Shown: positions 34,140 through 41,243 of the stretch, piece by piece
Numbering within the stretch: the first letter of the stretch is position 1
Layout: each line of letters starts with the position of its first letter
NCBI GenBank assembly: GCA_020630735.1
Contig: JAHDIP010000025.1
Location: forward strand, 1-41,243
Direction: 5' to 3'
Origin: Saprospiraceae bacterium
GTDB taxonomy: Bacteria > Bacteroidota > Bacteroidia > Chitinophagales > Saprospiraceae
Length of the DNA stretch: 41,243 bases
Notes under the pieces: generated by a model
What the model was told of the DNA's origin: nothing
Seen by the model: only the letters and a program-made list of their open reading frames with translations
The model's database searches: none
Position numbers and translations under genes: made by a program

Positions 34140-34691
34140 TTATTTGTCTAAGGTAAATGTATAGAAACCTTCCTCTGTTTCCTTCACTGCTTCGTTATCG
34201 CAAGTGCCATCACCATAATCAACTGTAGCTAACCATTCTCCATCTTTGTAGTACTTAATGATACCAGATGTGATGTAATCACAATCATCTGCTTTTACGA
34301 TTGGCTCAACAACTACTTTTTTGAAATAATCATCTTTATCTTTTTCACCATCGCCATCTTCATCTTTTTGAGTAAGATCGATGTCATCTTTTTCCCCATC
34401 TTTTTCTTTAGTTGCAACAGCATCATTGGTACCATCACCGAAATCTACTTTCGCCAATAAATCACCGTCTTTACGATACTCGATAATACCATTTGTGTAG
34501 TATTCAGAATCATCTACTTTTTCTAAGGTTTCTGTCACTTCGATATCATAGCCAGAAACAGGAACAGTAAGATGATAATATTCGCCAGCGATTTCTGATT
34601 CTAATGATTTTACTTCTACGTCTTTGTCTTTGTTACAAGCAGTAAATACTAATGCACAAACGGCTAATAGGCCTAAAAGATTTTTTTTCAT
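34140..34691 (-). CDS. Acidic lipoprotein with an internal duplication
   Basis: A 183-residue lipoprotein (FTAC lipobox, Cys19) not belonging to a family I recognise. Two similar halves are visible: about 52-95 (VDDSEYYTNGIIEYRKDGDL then LAKVDFGDGTND) and about 137-175 (ADDCDYITSGIIKYYKDGEW then LATVDYGDGTCD). Between them is an extremely acidic stretch, DEDGDGEKDKDD, like calcium-binding Asp-rich loops. The second copy has two Cys (in DDCDY and GTCDN) that the first lacks, so a disulfide is possible. It is separated from the sigma operon by a strong terminator and is divergent from the T9SS gene at 34935. Confidence 0.85.
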   Translation of the reverse strand: MKKNLLGLLAVCALVFTACNKDKDVEVKSLESEIAGEYYHLTVPVSGYDIEVTETLEKVDDSEYYTNGIIEYRKDGDLLAKVDFGDGTNDAVATKEKDGEKDDIDLTQKDEDGDGEKDKDDYFKKVVVEPIVKADDCDYITSGIIKYYKDGEWLATVDYGDGTCDNEAVKETEEGFYTFTLDK

Positions 34692-34934
34692 GTTATTACG
34701 ATTTTTTATGATGAATACGCTTTTATAAGTCTTTTTAAGCGTGTTTACACCAATATACCGTATAAGAAATGATGTACCCTACTTTTTTTTAATTTTTTTT
34801 AAAAGTTTTTTTGTTTTTTTTTAGCGTCACAGAAGTTCACTAAATGGATAATTATGATCATTGTAAGATCTTACCTTGCCCAAAGTAGACCATTATACAC
34901 CTTAGATTGAAAAAATCTAGCTACCAAAAATCCA
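34692..34934. promoter_or_regulatory. Divergent promoter region with palindromes
   Basis: It serves the lipoprotein (minus) and the T9SS gene (plus). It contains a perfect 12-bp palindrome GTAAGATCTTAC (34863-34874), a short stem TAGATT/AATCTA (34903-34908, 34914-34919) and, in the lipoprotein leader, ACGCTT/AAGCGT (34717-34722, 34737-34742). The A/T homopolymer runs at 34785-34822 are notable. No full consensus promoter is certain. Confidence 0.4.
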
Positions 34935-35480
34935 ATGAAAACAATTAATGCAATAGTAACATTGCTACTAATCAGTCATATTATTAATGGTCAACAATTA
35001 TCAAGAAGTGCAATATCAAGTGCTGGAGATTATGCTAAAAATGAGAAAGGCATATCTGTAAACTGGACAATGGGTGGAATTTTTAGCCAAACCATAGAAG
35101 AAAAACATCATCTTACAGAAGGATTTCAACAAGGTTTTTTAACTCGCATATTTCATAGACCGACCGAAAATACATTACAACAAGAACTTAATTATTATAT
35201 TGAAGAATTAAAAAGTAAAACAGCACTTCTTACAATAAATATCTTTCCTAATCCGACCAGTCATCTTTTGTTTTTAAAATTTGATAAGATTCCTTCTACA
35301 ACAGTTTTTGTAAAAGTTTTCAATGCTAAAGGGAAACTTGTACTTCAGGAAGAGATCAATCCTGCTGGAGAAAATCAAATAGAAATTAAAGGAATTTCGA
35401 CACTGAATACGGGAGTCTATTTTACGACAATCTATGATGGGAAAAACTTCATCACAACTAAAAGATTTCTAAAACTATAA
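34935..35480 (+). CDS. Small secreted protein with T9SS sorting domain
   Basis: A 181-residue exported protein. A signal peptide (cleaved near INGQ, residue 19-20) is followed by the short opening common in Bacteroidota T9SS proteins (SISSAGDYAKNEKGISVNWTMG is its general look; TEGFQQGF follows). The C-terminal ~80 residues are a sorting domain: FPNPTSHLLFLKF, VKVFNAKGKLVLQ, LNTGVYFTTI and the terminal KRFLKL. No catalytic domain is seen. The next gene starts 35 bp downstream, so the two are probably co-transcribed. Confidence 0.85.
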   Translation: MKTINAIVTLLLISHIINGQQLSRSAISSAGDYAKNEKGISVNWTMGGIFSQTIEEKHHLTEGFQQGFLTRIFHRPTENTLQQELNYYIEELKSKTALLTINIFPNPTSHLLFLKFDKIPSTTVFVKVFNAKGKLVLQEEINPAGENQIEIKGISTLNTGVYFTTIYDGKNFITTKRFLKL

Positions 35481-35515
35481 ATCCATTTTATTCTATTACC
35501 AAAAGCCAACTTATA

Positions 35516-37621
35516 ATGAAAAAATTAAAATTAGTACTAGGACTAGTACTCACTATATTATGTCTATCTACATCTTTTTTGAATGCACAAAGTACTTTCA
35601 GATATCAAGCGGTAGCTAGAGACAGTACAGGAGCTGTGTTAGCGAATCAACAAATTGGTGTTCAAATCGGAATCATACAAACAGAGTCGTCGCTGCCTCC
35701 TATTTATCAAGAAGAACATCAAGTAACAAGTAATGATTATGGCGTGCTCAACTTAAATGTTGGCGAAGGAGCGGTACTTCTTGGAGAGTTTGCTTCCATA
35801 GATTGGAGTTTAGAAAGCTTTATCAAAATTGAAATTGATGTAGCTGGTGGTACGAACTATGAACTCACAAGCTTATCAGAAATTCTATCGATTCCAAGGG
35901 CTTTATATGCTGAGCGTGCTGGTTCTATAACAAATAGTGCTAAGATGGGAATTTATGTTACGGAATTTGGAGCAGTAGGAAATGGTGTTACTGACGATAC
36001 CGATGCTTTTGAGATGGCTTTAGATAGTGCACAAGTTATTGGAGCAAAAGTTTTTGTTCCACATGGAATTTACAAACTCACTCGTTCACTTATTATTGGA
36101 GATGGTGTTTCATTAATTGGTGAAGGCTCTGGAAGTGATCCTCTTCAAACGCCTTATAATGGATCGCTTTTATGGTATGATGGAAATGATTTTGCCATTA
36201 AAGTAAAAGGGCATAGTTCTAGATTAAAAGATATAGTTATTCGTGATAAAAGTGATGGAAATGCATTGGGCGGAGTCTTATTAGAAGGCGATGGAAGGTT
36301 GTTGGAAAGTGTATATCTTTTTGAAGTCTTAATCAGTGGTTTTACGTCGGGAACAGGTCTTAAGTTACATGCAAAAAATAGTGGAGGAATTGCTTATGCT
36401 TCGTTCAACAATGTTCGTGTACGTCATGGAAAAATAGGTATCCATATTGACCAAACCAATAATAGTTTTGTCAATTCAAATACTTGGAATCATTGTCAGA
36501 TATCTGGAGGTGGATTTGATTATGGTATGCTTGTCGATGGTGGAAATAATAATATTTTAAATGGTGTAGTTATCGAACCTTTATCAAGTATGAAAGGTCA
36601 TTTATTTGTAAATGAAGGAGAAGTTTTTGCTTCAGAAATGCGCATTGAAGGTGTTAACCAAGAAGAAACGGTGCCGCTAATCAAATTTGATCGGCATACT
36701 AAAAATTCGACATTGACAGGTGTGTATGCTGGAGGACTGACCTTAGATAAAGGAAACAATTTTATCAATATGAGAAGTGGGAAAGCTATTCACTACAAAA
36801 ATTCGAGCTTTAATAAATTTAAAAATGCCACCTTCTTTTCGCCAGATGGAATATCTATACCAGATTGGGATATTACTGGGAACGGTGTCTCTATTGAAGT
36901 ACTAGCCCCTGAATTGTCAGATGTGCATAATATTTTAAAAATCACTATTCCTGCAGGAGCTAATTTTGCAATAGAACCAAGTCCGCTTGCTCGACCTGCT
37001 GTCAAAGAATTACCTTTGTACGATCAGGTAAATTTTGGTTTTTATATCAAAACGAATCAATCTTCTGCAGCTTTTGCTGTTACAAATGCTCCTAAAGGTT
37101 GGACAAGTTCTATTGCGCATAGCGGAAGTGATGATTGGGAGTTTGTAGGTATGAATGCAGAAGTAAATAGAAGTTTACCTGCTCGTTTTATGGCTCAAAT
37201 AAATAACACCTCAGGTAGTGAAATAACTGCTTATATCACCACACCTACCTTAAGTTTTGGTCTCCAATTACCAACCTTGGATGAAGCACCTTTGTTTACT
37301 TCAGGTGGAGAATTGACGGGGCAATTGACCCACGCTTATGCTATTAGTACTACTCCAAGTAATGGATATCTGCAACTTCCACTTTCTGCTAATTATTTCG
37401 AAATTACAGATTTAATTAACATAAAAAGAATAAATCACTTGACTGCAGATAGAGTACCAAAAGGAACAGTAATAACCCTATTGTTTAATCATGATGGTAT
37501 AGAAGTCACAAATAGTGGTTACCTAAATTTAAAAGGCGCTTTCACTTCGTTGGCAAACGGATCATTAACATTAATTTCTAATGGAAATGGTACCTGGCGG
37601 GAAGTTAATCGAAATAATTAG
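35516..37621 (+). CDS. Secreted beta-helix (pectate-lyase-like) protein
   Basis: A 701-residue exported protein with a signal peptide (to about LNAQ, 25). Residues 27-140 match a domain frequent in Bacteroidota surface proteins (FRYQAVARDSTGAVLANQ, SIPRALYAERAG). From about 150, VTEFGAVGNGVTDDTDAFEMA, KVFVPHGIYKLT and LIGEGSGSDP are the hallmark opening of a right-handed parallel beta-helix of the Pectate_lyase_3/tailspike kind, running to about 430. The rest (about 450-701) is a beta-rich tail ending in NGNGTWREVNRNN, with no T9SS sorting domain. It could be a polysaccharide lyase/hydrolase or a structural adhesin; the fold alone does not prove activity. Confidence 0.82.
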   Translation: MKKLKLVLGLVLTILCLSTSFLNAQSTFRYQAVARDSTGAVLANQQIGVQIGIIQTESSLPPIYQEEHQVTSNDYGVLNLNVGEGAVLLGEFASIDWSLESFIKIEIDVAGGTNYELTSLSEILSIPRALYAERAGSITNSAKMGIYVTEFGAVGNGVTDDTDAFEMALDSAQVIGAKVFVPHGIYKLTRSLIIGDGVSLIGEGSGSDPLQTPYNGSLLWYDGNDFAIKVKGHSSRLKDIVIRDKSDGNALGGVLLEGDGRLLESVYLFEVLISGFTSGTGLKLHAKNSGGIAYASFNNVRVRHGKIGIHIDQTNNSFVNSNTWNHCQISGGGFDYGMLVDGGNNNILNGVVIEPLSSMKGHLFVNEGEVFASEMRIEGVNQEETVPLIKFDRHTKNSTLTGVYAGGLTLDKGNNFINMRSGKAIHYKNSSFNKFKNATFFSPDGISIPDWDITGNGVSIEVLAPELSDVHNILKITIPAGANFAIEPSPLARPAVKELPLYDQVNFGFYIKTNQSSAAFAVTNAPKGWTSSIAHSGSDDWEFVGMNAEVNRSLPARFMAQINNTSGSEITAYITTPTLSFGLQLPTLDEAPLFTSGGELTGQLTHAYAISTTPSNGYLQLPLSANYFEITDLINIKRINHLTADRVPKGTVITLLFNHDGIEVTNSGYLNLKGAFTSLANGSLTLISNGNGTWREVNRNN

Positions 37622-37628
37622 ACGAATT

Positions 37629-38084
37629 TTAAACCTCCCAAAAAAATCGTTCTTTTTCTTTTGAAGTAGCACCAATACGTTTGTAAAATTTTATAGCACG
37701 TACATTAAAATCAGGCGTTTGCCATTGGATTAATTTACAATCCAATTGGGCAGCCTCTAATTTAATTCGTTGCATAAGTTGATCACCTATGCCAAATCCC
37801 CTTGTTCCTTCTCGCATAAAAAGGCAATCCATATAAATGTAAAAAGAAGCATCCCAAGTTGAAAATTGTTTCATGTAAGTTGCATAACCGATCAAGCCTT
37901 TTTTGCTATCTACGACTAGACAATAAAGTGCGGGATGTTCGCCGAATATAGATTGTTCGAGCTTTTCTCTTTTTCCTATTCTAGAATAAGTTGCTTGCTC
38001 ATAGATAGCATGCTTCTCACATAACACAATGAGTTCATCTAAGTCTTTTTTTAATGCAAAACGGATGATTGGTGCAGGTGTCAT
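37629..38084 (-). CDS. GNAT-family N-acetyltransferase
   Basis: A 151-residue acetyltransferase of the GNAT superfamily. The acetyl-CoA-binding segment is TRGFGIGDQLMQRI (about 94-107), preceded by FYIYMDCLFM (strand beta-4) and followed by CKLIQWQTPDFNVRAIKFYKRIGA, where the 'NxxAIxFYKriGa' pattern is typical. The substrate is unknown (diamines or aminoglycoside-like amines are possible). Its ATG directly abuts the stop of the upstream esterase gene (TAA then ATG), so the two form an operon. It is convergent with the beta-helix gene, 7 bp apart with no visible terminator. Confidence 0.9.
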   Translation of the reverse strand: MTPAPIIRFALKKDLDELIVLCEKHAIYEQATYSRIGKREKLEQSIFGEHPALYCLVVDSKKGLIGYATYMKQFSTWDASFYIYMDCLFMREGTRGFGIGDQLMQRIKLEAAQLDCKLIQWQTPDFNVRAIKFYKRIGATSKEKERFFWEV

Positions 38085-39092
38085 TTATTTTATAATTTGA
38101 AAAGGTATATTGTCAATTAGCTTATTTTTTTCATAAACTTGTAACCAATATTGTCCAGCAACTAAACTAGTTGTATTTACATAAAAACTACCTTTGTTTT
38201 CTAATATAATGCTAGACATTCTTTTTAACTCTTGTCCATTCGTTGCCATTACTCTTATTGTAAAAGAGTTAGCTTTCTTTACATTATATTGAATATTAAC
38301 TTGTTGTGTTTTAGAAGATGGATTTGGAAAAACAGAAAATTGGTTTTCATTTTTTTCTATTGAAAAAGTTGTCGTTGAAGAAGCGGCACAATTGACAGAG
38401 TCCACCCACACAAAAGCATCTGTCAATATCTGATTGCGATTTGGAAAGTCAATCGTATGACCTACGCCATTCATTAAAATAGAATTGACAATAGCGCCGT
38501 TATTTTCTAAAGCATTTTTTATGGGAGTGAAACGAACGCTTGGACTATCTTGCGAACCATGCACAATATAATAAGGTATATCTGCAGCATTTTGAATAAT
38601 TCCGTTTACCTCATTTGTTCCATTTACGGCTGCACCGATTGGAATAAAGCCTCTAAATCGTTCAATATTATTCAAGCCATAAGTATAAGTAGTCAGTCCT
38701 CCCCAAGAGAATCCCATTGCATAAGTTTTATCAGGATTGATATTGTACCATAGCGCCATCGAATCTAGCAGAGCTGTTGTAAATTCAATATCGATTGGGT
38801 CATTAACAGCACCATCGACTCCGCCATCAGGACAAGCCAAAATAAGGTTGTTTGTTTCCGCAAAAACGATTAAGGTATCGCACCAAGATTCTGCATCCCA
38901 ACGAGAGGTATTTAATGGATGCAAACCTAGCATCAAACGATGAGGTTCATTGGCATCATAGCCAGATGGAATGTATAAGGAGTATTTTTTTGCAGGGTCA
39001 GTCTGGAAAGCAAATGTTCCATCAATGCGCTCTTGTGCAGTTGAAAAGGTAGTGCAAGCTAATAGTAAAATTACTGTAATTATGTGCTTCAT
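38085..39092 (-). CDS. Secreted esterase/alpha-beta hydrolase with T9SS domain
   Basis: A 335-residue exported hydrolase, similar in layout to PHB-depolymerase/feruloyl-esterase-like enzymes. Signal peptide to about 20 (FSTAQ), then the hydrolase domain: GLHPLN near the oxyanion hole, nucleophile Ser129 in MGFSWGG, Asp182 in HGSQDSP and His212 in GVGHTID. From about residue 250 a T9SS sorting domain follows (FSVFPNPSSKTQ, IRVMATNGQELKRM, LVAGQYWLQVYE, terminal IPFQIIK). It is therefore expected at the cell surface or in the medium. First gene of the two-gene operon with the acetyltransferase. Confidence 0.9.
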   Translation of the reverse strand: MKHIITVILLLACTTFSTAQERIDGTFAFQTDPAKKYSLYIPSGYDANEPHRLMLGLHPLNTSRWDAESWCDTLIVFAETNNLILACPDGGVDGAVNDPIDIEFTTALLDSMALWYNINPDKTYAMGFSWGGLTTYTYGLNNIERFRGFIPIGAAVNGTNEVNGIIQNAADIPYYIVHGSQDSPSVRFTPIKNALENNGAIVNSILMNGVGHTIDFPNRNQILTDAFVWVDSVNCAASSTTTFSIEKNENQFSVFPNPSSKTQQVNIQYNVKKANSFTIRVMATNGQELKRMSSIILENKGSFYVNTTSLVAGQYWLQVYEKNKLIDNIPFQIIK

Positions 39093-39162
39093 TTTTTTCT
39101 TGCTAATGTAGTAATTAAAACGTTAACTATTGCTTTTTATCTGTAATGCTAGAGACAGTTCA

Positions 39163-40002
39163 CTAATTTTTATGATAAGCAACGAGTTCTACAATTGGTT
39201 TTTGAATAATTTTTCCCAATTGTAAATTATTATGCTTGAATAATTTTTTTAGTTGTGCTTCAAAATGATAGGCTATTGAACCAATAAAATGGATTGGAAG
39301 ATTTGTATAGCCTTCATATTTTTTGACATGACAAACTAAAAATTCGTAAAAAGATTCATAGACTAATTGTTCGATAAATGGATTTTCTATTTGCTCACTC
39401 AAAAAGGTGGTAAAAGAGGCTAAATAAACATTTGGTTTTTCTTGAGAATAAATAGCAGTTTTGATCGCCTGTTTTCCTTCAGGGTATTTAAGGTCAAAAG
39501 CTTTTTCGAGATCAGGAGGCAAAGCTCTATAAAAATATGCACGTAATAATTTCTTTCCCAAATGAGTCCCACTTCCTTCGTCACCTACTAAGTAACCAAG
39601 AGCAGGAACGTTGTCTGTAATTTGGTGACCATCATATAAACAAGAATTGGAACCTGTTCCTAATATACATGTGATACCTGCTTGATGTCCACAGCAAGCT
39701 CTTGCAGCTCCAAGCATATCAGAATATACCTCTATAATAGCTTCAGTAAAACGATTATGTAATGCTTGTTCAATCTTACCACAATGAAATGCATCAGCAC
39801 AGCCAGCCCCATAAAAGTAAATTTGTTTTACATTTTCTGAAGAAGCTAAGTTCTCAAAACATAGACTAAGTTCTTGGTTTAGTTCATATGTACTAAGGTG
39901 ATAAGGGTTCAATCCCTTAGACTCAAAATAAGTTTGTTGACCTGAAGGATCAACCAAACGCCAGTCTGTTTTTGTAGAACCACTATCTGCTATTATAATC
40001 AT
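39163..40002 (-). CDS. BadF/BadG-family N-acetylglucosamine kinase-like ATPase
   Basis: A 279-residue ASKHA-fold sugar kinase. The phosphate-1 loop is IADSGSTKTDW (residues 4-14), phosphate-2 is ILGTGSNS, and LVGDEGSGTHLGK holds the nucleotide/metal-binding region; this combination is typical of the N-acetylglucosamine kinase/BadF group in Bacteroidota. It would phosphorylate an amino sugar from cell-wall turnover or glycan use. ATG 40002 is preferred to a TTG three codons upstream because it is the ATG and the family begins right at MIIIADSG. Divergent from the glucosaminidase gene, which could supply such sugars. Confidence 0.88.
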   Translation of the reverse strand: MIIIADSGSTKTDWRLVDPSGQQTYFESKGLNPYHLSTYELNQELSLCFENLASSENVKQIYFYGAGCADAFHCGKIEQALHNRFTEAIIEVYSDMLGAARACCGHQAGITCILGTGSNSCLYDGHQITDNVPALGYLVGDEGSGTHLGKKLLRAYFYRALPPDLEKAFDLKYPEGKQAIKTAIYSQEKPNVYLASFTTFLSEQIENPFIEQLVYESFYEFLVCHVKKYEGYTNLPIHFIGSIAYHFEAQLKKLFKHNNLQLGKIIQKPIVELVAYHKN

Positions 40003-40166
40003 GTTTTGCAAATTACAACAAAACGAATAGGAAAGAAAAATTATTTCACTAATAATATTTGAAAATCAGCCGAACTAAAGAGTTCATATCCAGTCAGCTA
40101 AGTATTCCAATAAATATTAATAGACATTCAATGTTGTATTTGTTAAAACAAAATGTGTTTTATTGG

Positions 40167-40198
40167 TTTGTTTTTTAAAACAAATAGTTTTATATTTG
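40167..40198 (+). promoter_or_regulatory. Promoter of the glucosaminidase gene
   Basis: TTTG (40167-40170), a 20-bp spacer and TATATTTG (40191-40198) match the Bacteroidota housekeeping pattern TTTG-N19/20-TAnnTTTG exactly. It predicts transcription starting near 40205, about 45 bp before the ATG. Confidence 0.75.
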
Positions 40199-40248
40199 TA
40201 GTAGATAAAACAACTACTATATGGCTTAACACTTTAAAACTTATAAGA

Positions 40249-41243
40249 ATGATCAATACAAATTATCGTTTTCCTCAAATCAGACCACTCGAAGAACTAA
40301 AGCAGCATGACAAAATCAATCGTATTTATACCTATATACAAACCAATTGGATGAGGCTTTGTATGCTATCTTTAGTATTGTATGTTTTTGTGAGTAAAGA
40401 CATCAATATACAAGTGAGTATGAATAATGGGAATGCGGTAGCAGCTACTTCACCAGTCATTGAACCAGAAAGAAATGCAAAACCTGTAGCAGCAAGTTTA
40501 AAGAAAGAGCAGCCAAAAAAAGAAGAAAAAGTAGACCCTATAAAAGTCGAAAAACAAACGAGTTTGTTATCGTTTTTTGAAAATTTGACACGTTCAAAAA
40601 ATACTTCTGAAATAAAGGAAACACCTAATCAAGAAATTGTCGAAATACATGTGAAGGAAGATAAGTCTGCTAATCATGAAATTGATATGAATTTGGCAAA
40701 CACTTTTTCTAATCTAACCTTTATTTTAAGTCCTGATTATGGAGAGCGTAAAAATATTGATCCTGCAATCGTTAAGTATAAACGAGACCATTGTTTTGAT
40801 TATGTAAAACGATTTGCTACAGTGGCTGTTACTGAAATGGAAAAGTATGGTATCCCTGCTAGTATCACTTTAGCTCAAGGCTTGCTCGAAAGTAATGCAG
40901 GCGATAGTCGTTTAGCTTCTCGAAATTATAATCATTTTGGTATCAAGTGTTTTTCGAAAAAATGTGATAGAGGGCATTGTTCAAATTTTACGGATGACAC
41001 ACACAAGGACTTTTTTAGAAAATATACAAGCGTCTGGGAAAGCTACAGAGCACACAGCGAATTTTTACAAGGAAAGCGATACAAGCATCTAAAACAATAT
41101 TCTAATACAGATTATAAAGCTTGGGCTAAAGGATTGAAAAAAGCAGGCTATGCTACCGATAGAAAATATGCAGAGAAATTAATCGACATCATCGAAGAAA
41201 TGGATTTGCATAAATATGATAAAATGAAAACGAAGAAAGATTA
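40249..41243 (+). CDS. Glucosaminidase-domain peptidoglycan hydrolase (stop at or beyond window end)
   Basis: 331 residues are visible; the window ends after GAT TA, so the next base may complete a stop. Residues 1-34 are cytoplasmic-looking, followed by a membrane anchor (about 35-49), a Lys/Glu/Pro-rich linker (about 70-150), and a glucosaminidase domain (about 175-320). The catalytic Glu is Glu214 in LAQGLLESNAGDS; NYNHFGIKC and FRKYTSVWESYRAHSEFL match the family (lysozyme subfamily 4, endo-beta-N-acetylglucosaminidase). It cleaves GlcNAc-MurNAc bonds in peptidoglycan. Cys234, Cys239 and Cys244 form a small Cys cluster common in these enzymes. It follows a well-matched promoter, divergent from the sugar kinase. 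Confidence 0.93.
   Translation, partial: MINTNYRFPQIRPLEELKQHDKINRIYTYIQTNWMRLCMLSLVLYVFVSKDINIQVSMNNGNAVAATSPVIEPERNAKPVAASLKKEQPKKEEKVDPIKVEKQTSLLSFFENLTRSKNTSEIKETPNQEIVEIHVKEDKSANHEIDMNLANTFSNLTFILSPDYGERKNIDPAIVKYKRDHCFDYVKRFATVAVTEMEKYGIPASITLAQGLLESNAGDSRLASRNYNHFGIKCFSKKCDRGHCSNFTDDTHKDFFRKYTSVWESYRAHSEFLQGKRYKHLKQYSNTDYKAWAKGLKKAGYATDRKYAEKLIDIIEEMDLHKYDKMKTKKD

Overview
The window looks like chromosomal DNA of an AT-rich Bacteroidota bacterium, most like the Saprospiria or a neighbouring class (an inference from gene content; no rRNA or other marker is present). The supporting signs are three proteins with type IX secretion (T9SS) C-terminal sorting domains, two TonB-dependent receptors with N-terminal CarboxypepD_reg-like domains, a FecI/FecR/receptor surface-signalling locus, a PorE-like OmpA protein, families largely confined to this phylum (DUF3667, DUF4296, a DUF4230-like protein), a match to the Bacteroidota promoter pattern TTTG-N20-TAnnTTTG, and the lack of clear Shine-Dalgarno sequences. 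Several genes appear to start at TTG or GTG.

Layout. 1-6354: the N-terminal 730 residues of a TonB-dependent receptor (minus), a T9SS-exported protein, a SWIM zinc-finger protein (minus), then a SixA-like phosphatase overlapping a DUF4296 lipoprotein. 6355-8721: a long non-coding leader and a PhoB/PhoR-type two-component pair. 8792-12704: an M23 peptidase (minus), an RluA-family pseudouridine synthase, and a DUF3667 membrane protein bounded by copies of a dispersed repeat. 12859-17580: a minus-strand operon (DUF4230-like, methyltransferase, PorE-like OmpA protein), a non-coding stretch with a strong hairpin-terminator, and a GNAT acetyltransferase. 17666-23897: folP, a likely three-gene operon of unrecognised proteins ending in a cassette-like palindrome, and two alpha/beta hydrolases. 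24064-28953: a very large TamB-like protein. 29099-34691 (minus): an ECF sigma, FecR anti-sigma and STN-containing receptor operon, an endonuclease/exonuclease/phosphatase-family lipoprotein, and an acidic lipoprotein with an internal duplication. 34935-37621: a T9SS protein and a secreted beta-helix protein. 37629-41243: a GNAT enzyme and a T9SS esterase in one operon, a BadF/BadG-type sugar kinase, and a glucosaminidase cut by the window end.

How the genes fit together. Much of the content concerns the cell envelope: outer-membrane uptake (two receptors), regulation of one receptor by its own sigma/anti-sigma pair, insertion or lipid transport across the periplasm (TamB), peptidoglycan cleavage (M23 peptidase, glucosaminidase) and anchoring (OmpA domain), and secretion through T9SS. 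Housekeeping genes (folP, pseudouridine synthase) are interspersed.

I see no phage, CRISPR array, transposase, tRNA or rRNA. The least ordinary signals are non-coding: a four-unit dispersed repeat family at three loci, two units forming a ~100-bp palindrome in front of the DUF3667 gene; a 54-bp palindromic cassette-like element after an orphan gene; a promoter-like and terminator combination that could make a short RNA; and an 11-A tract that puts the M23 peptidase's best start codon out of frame.
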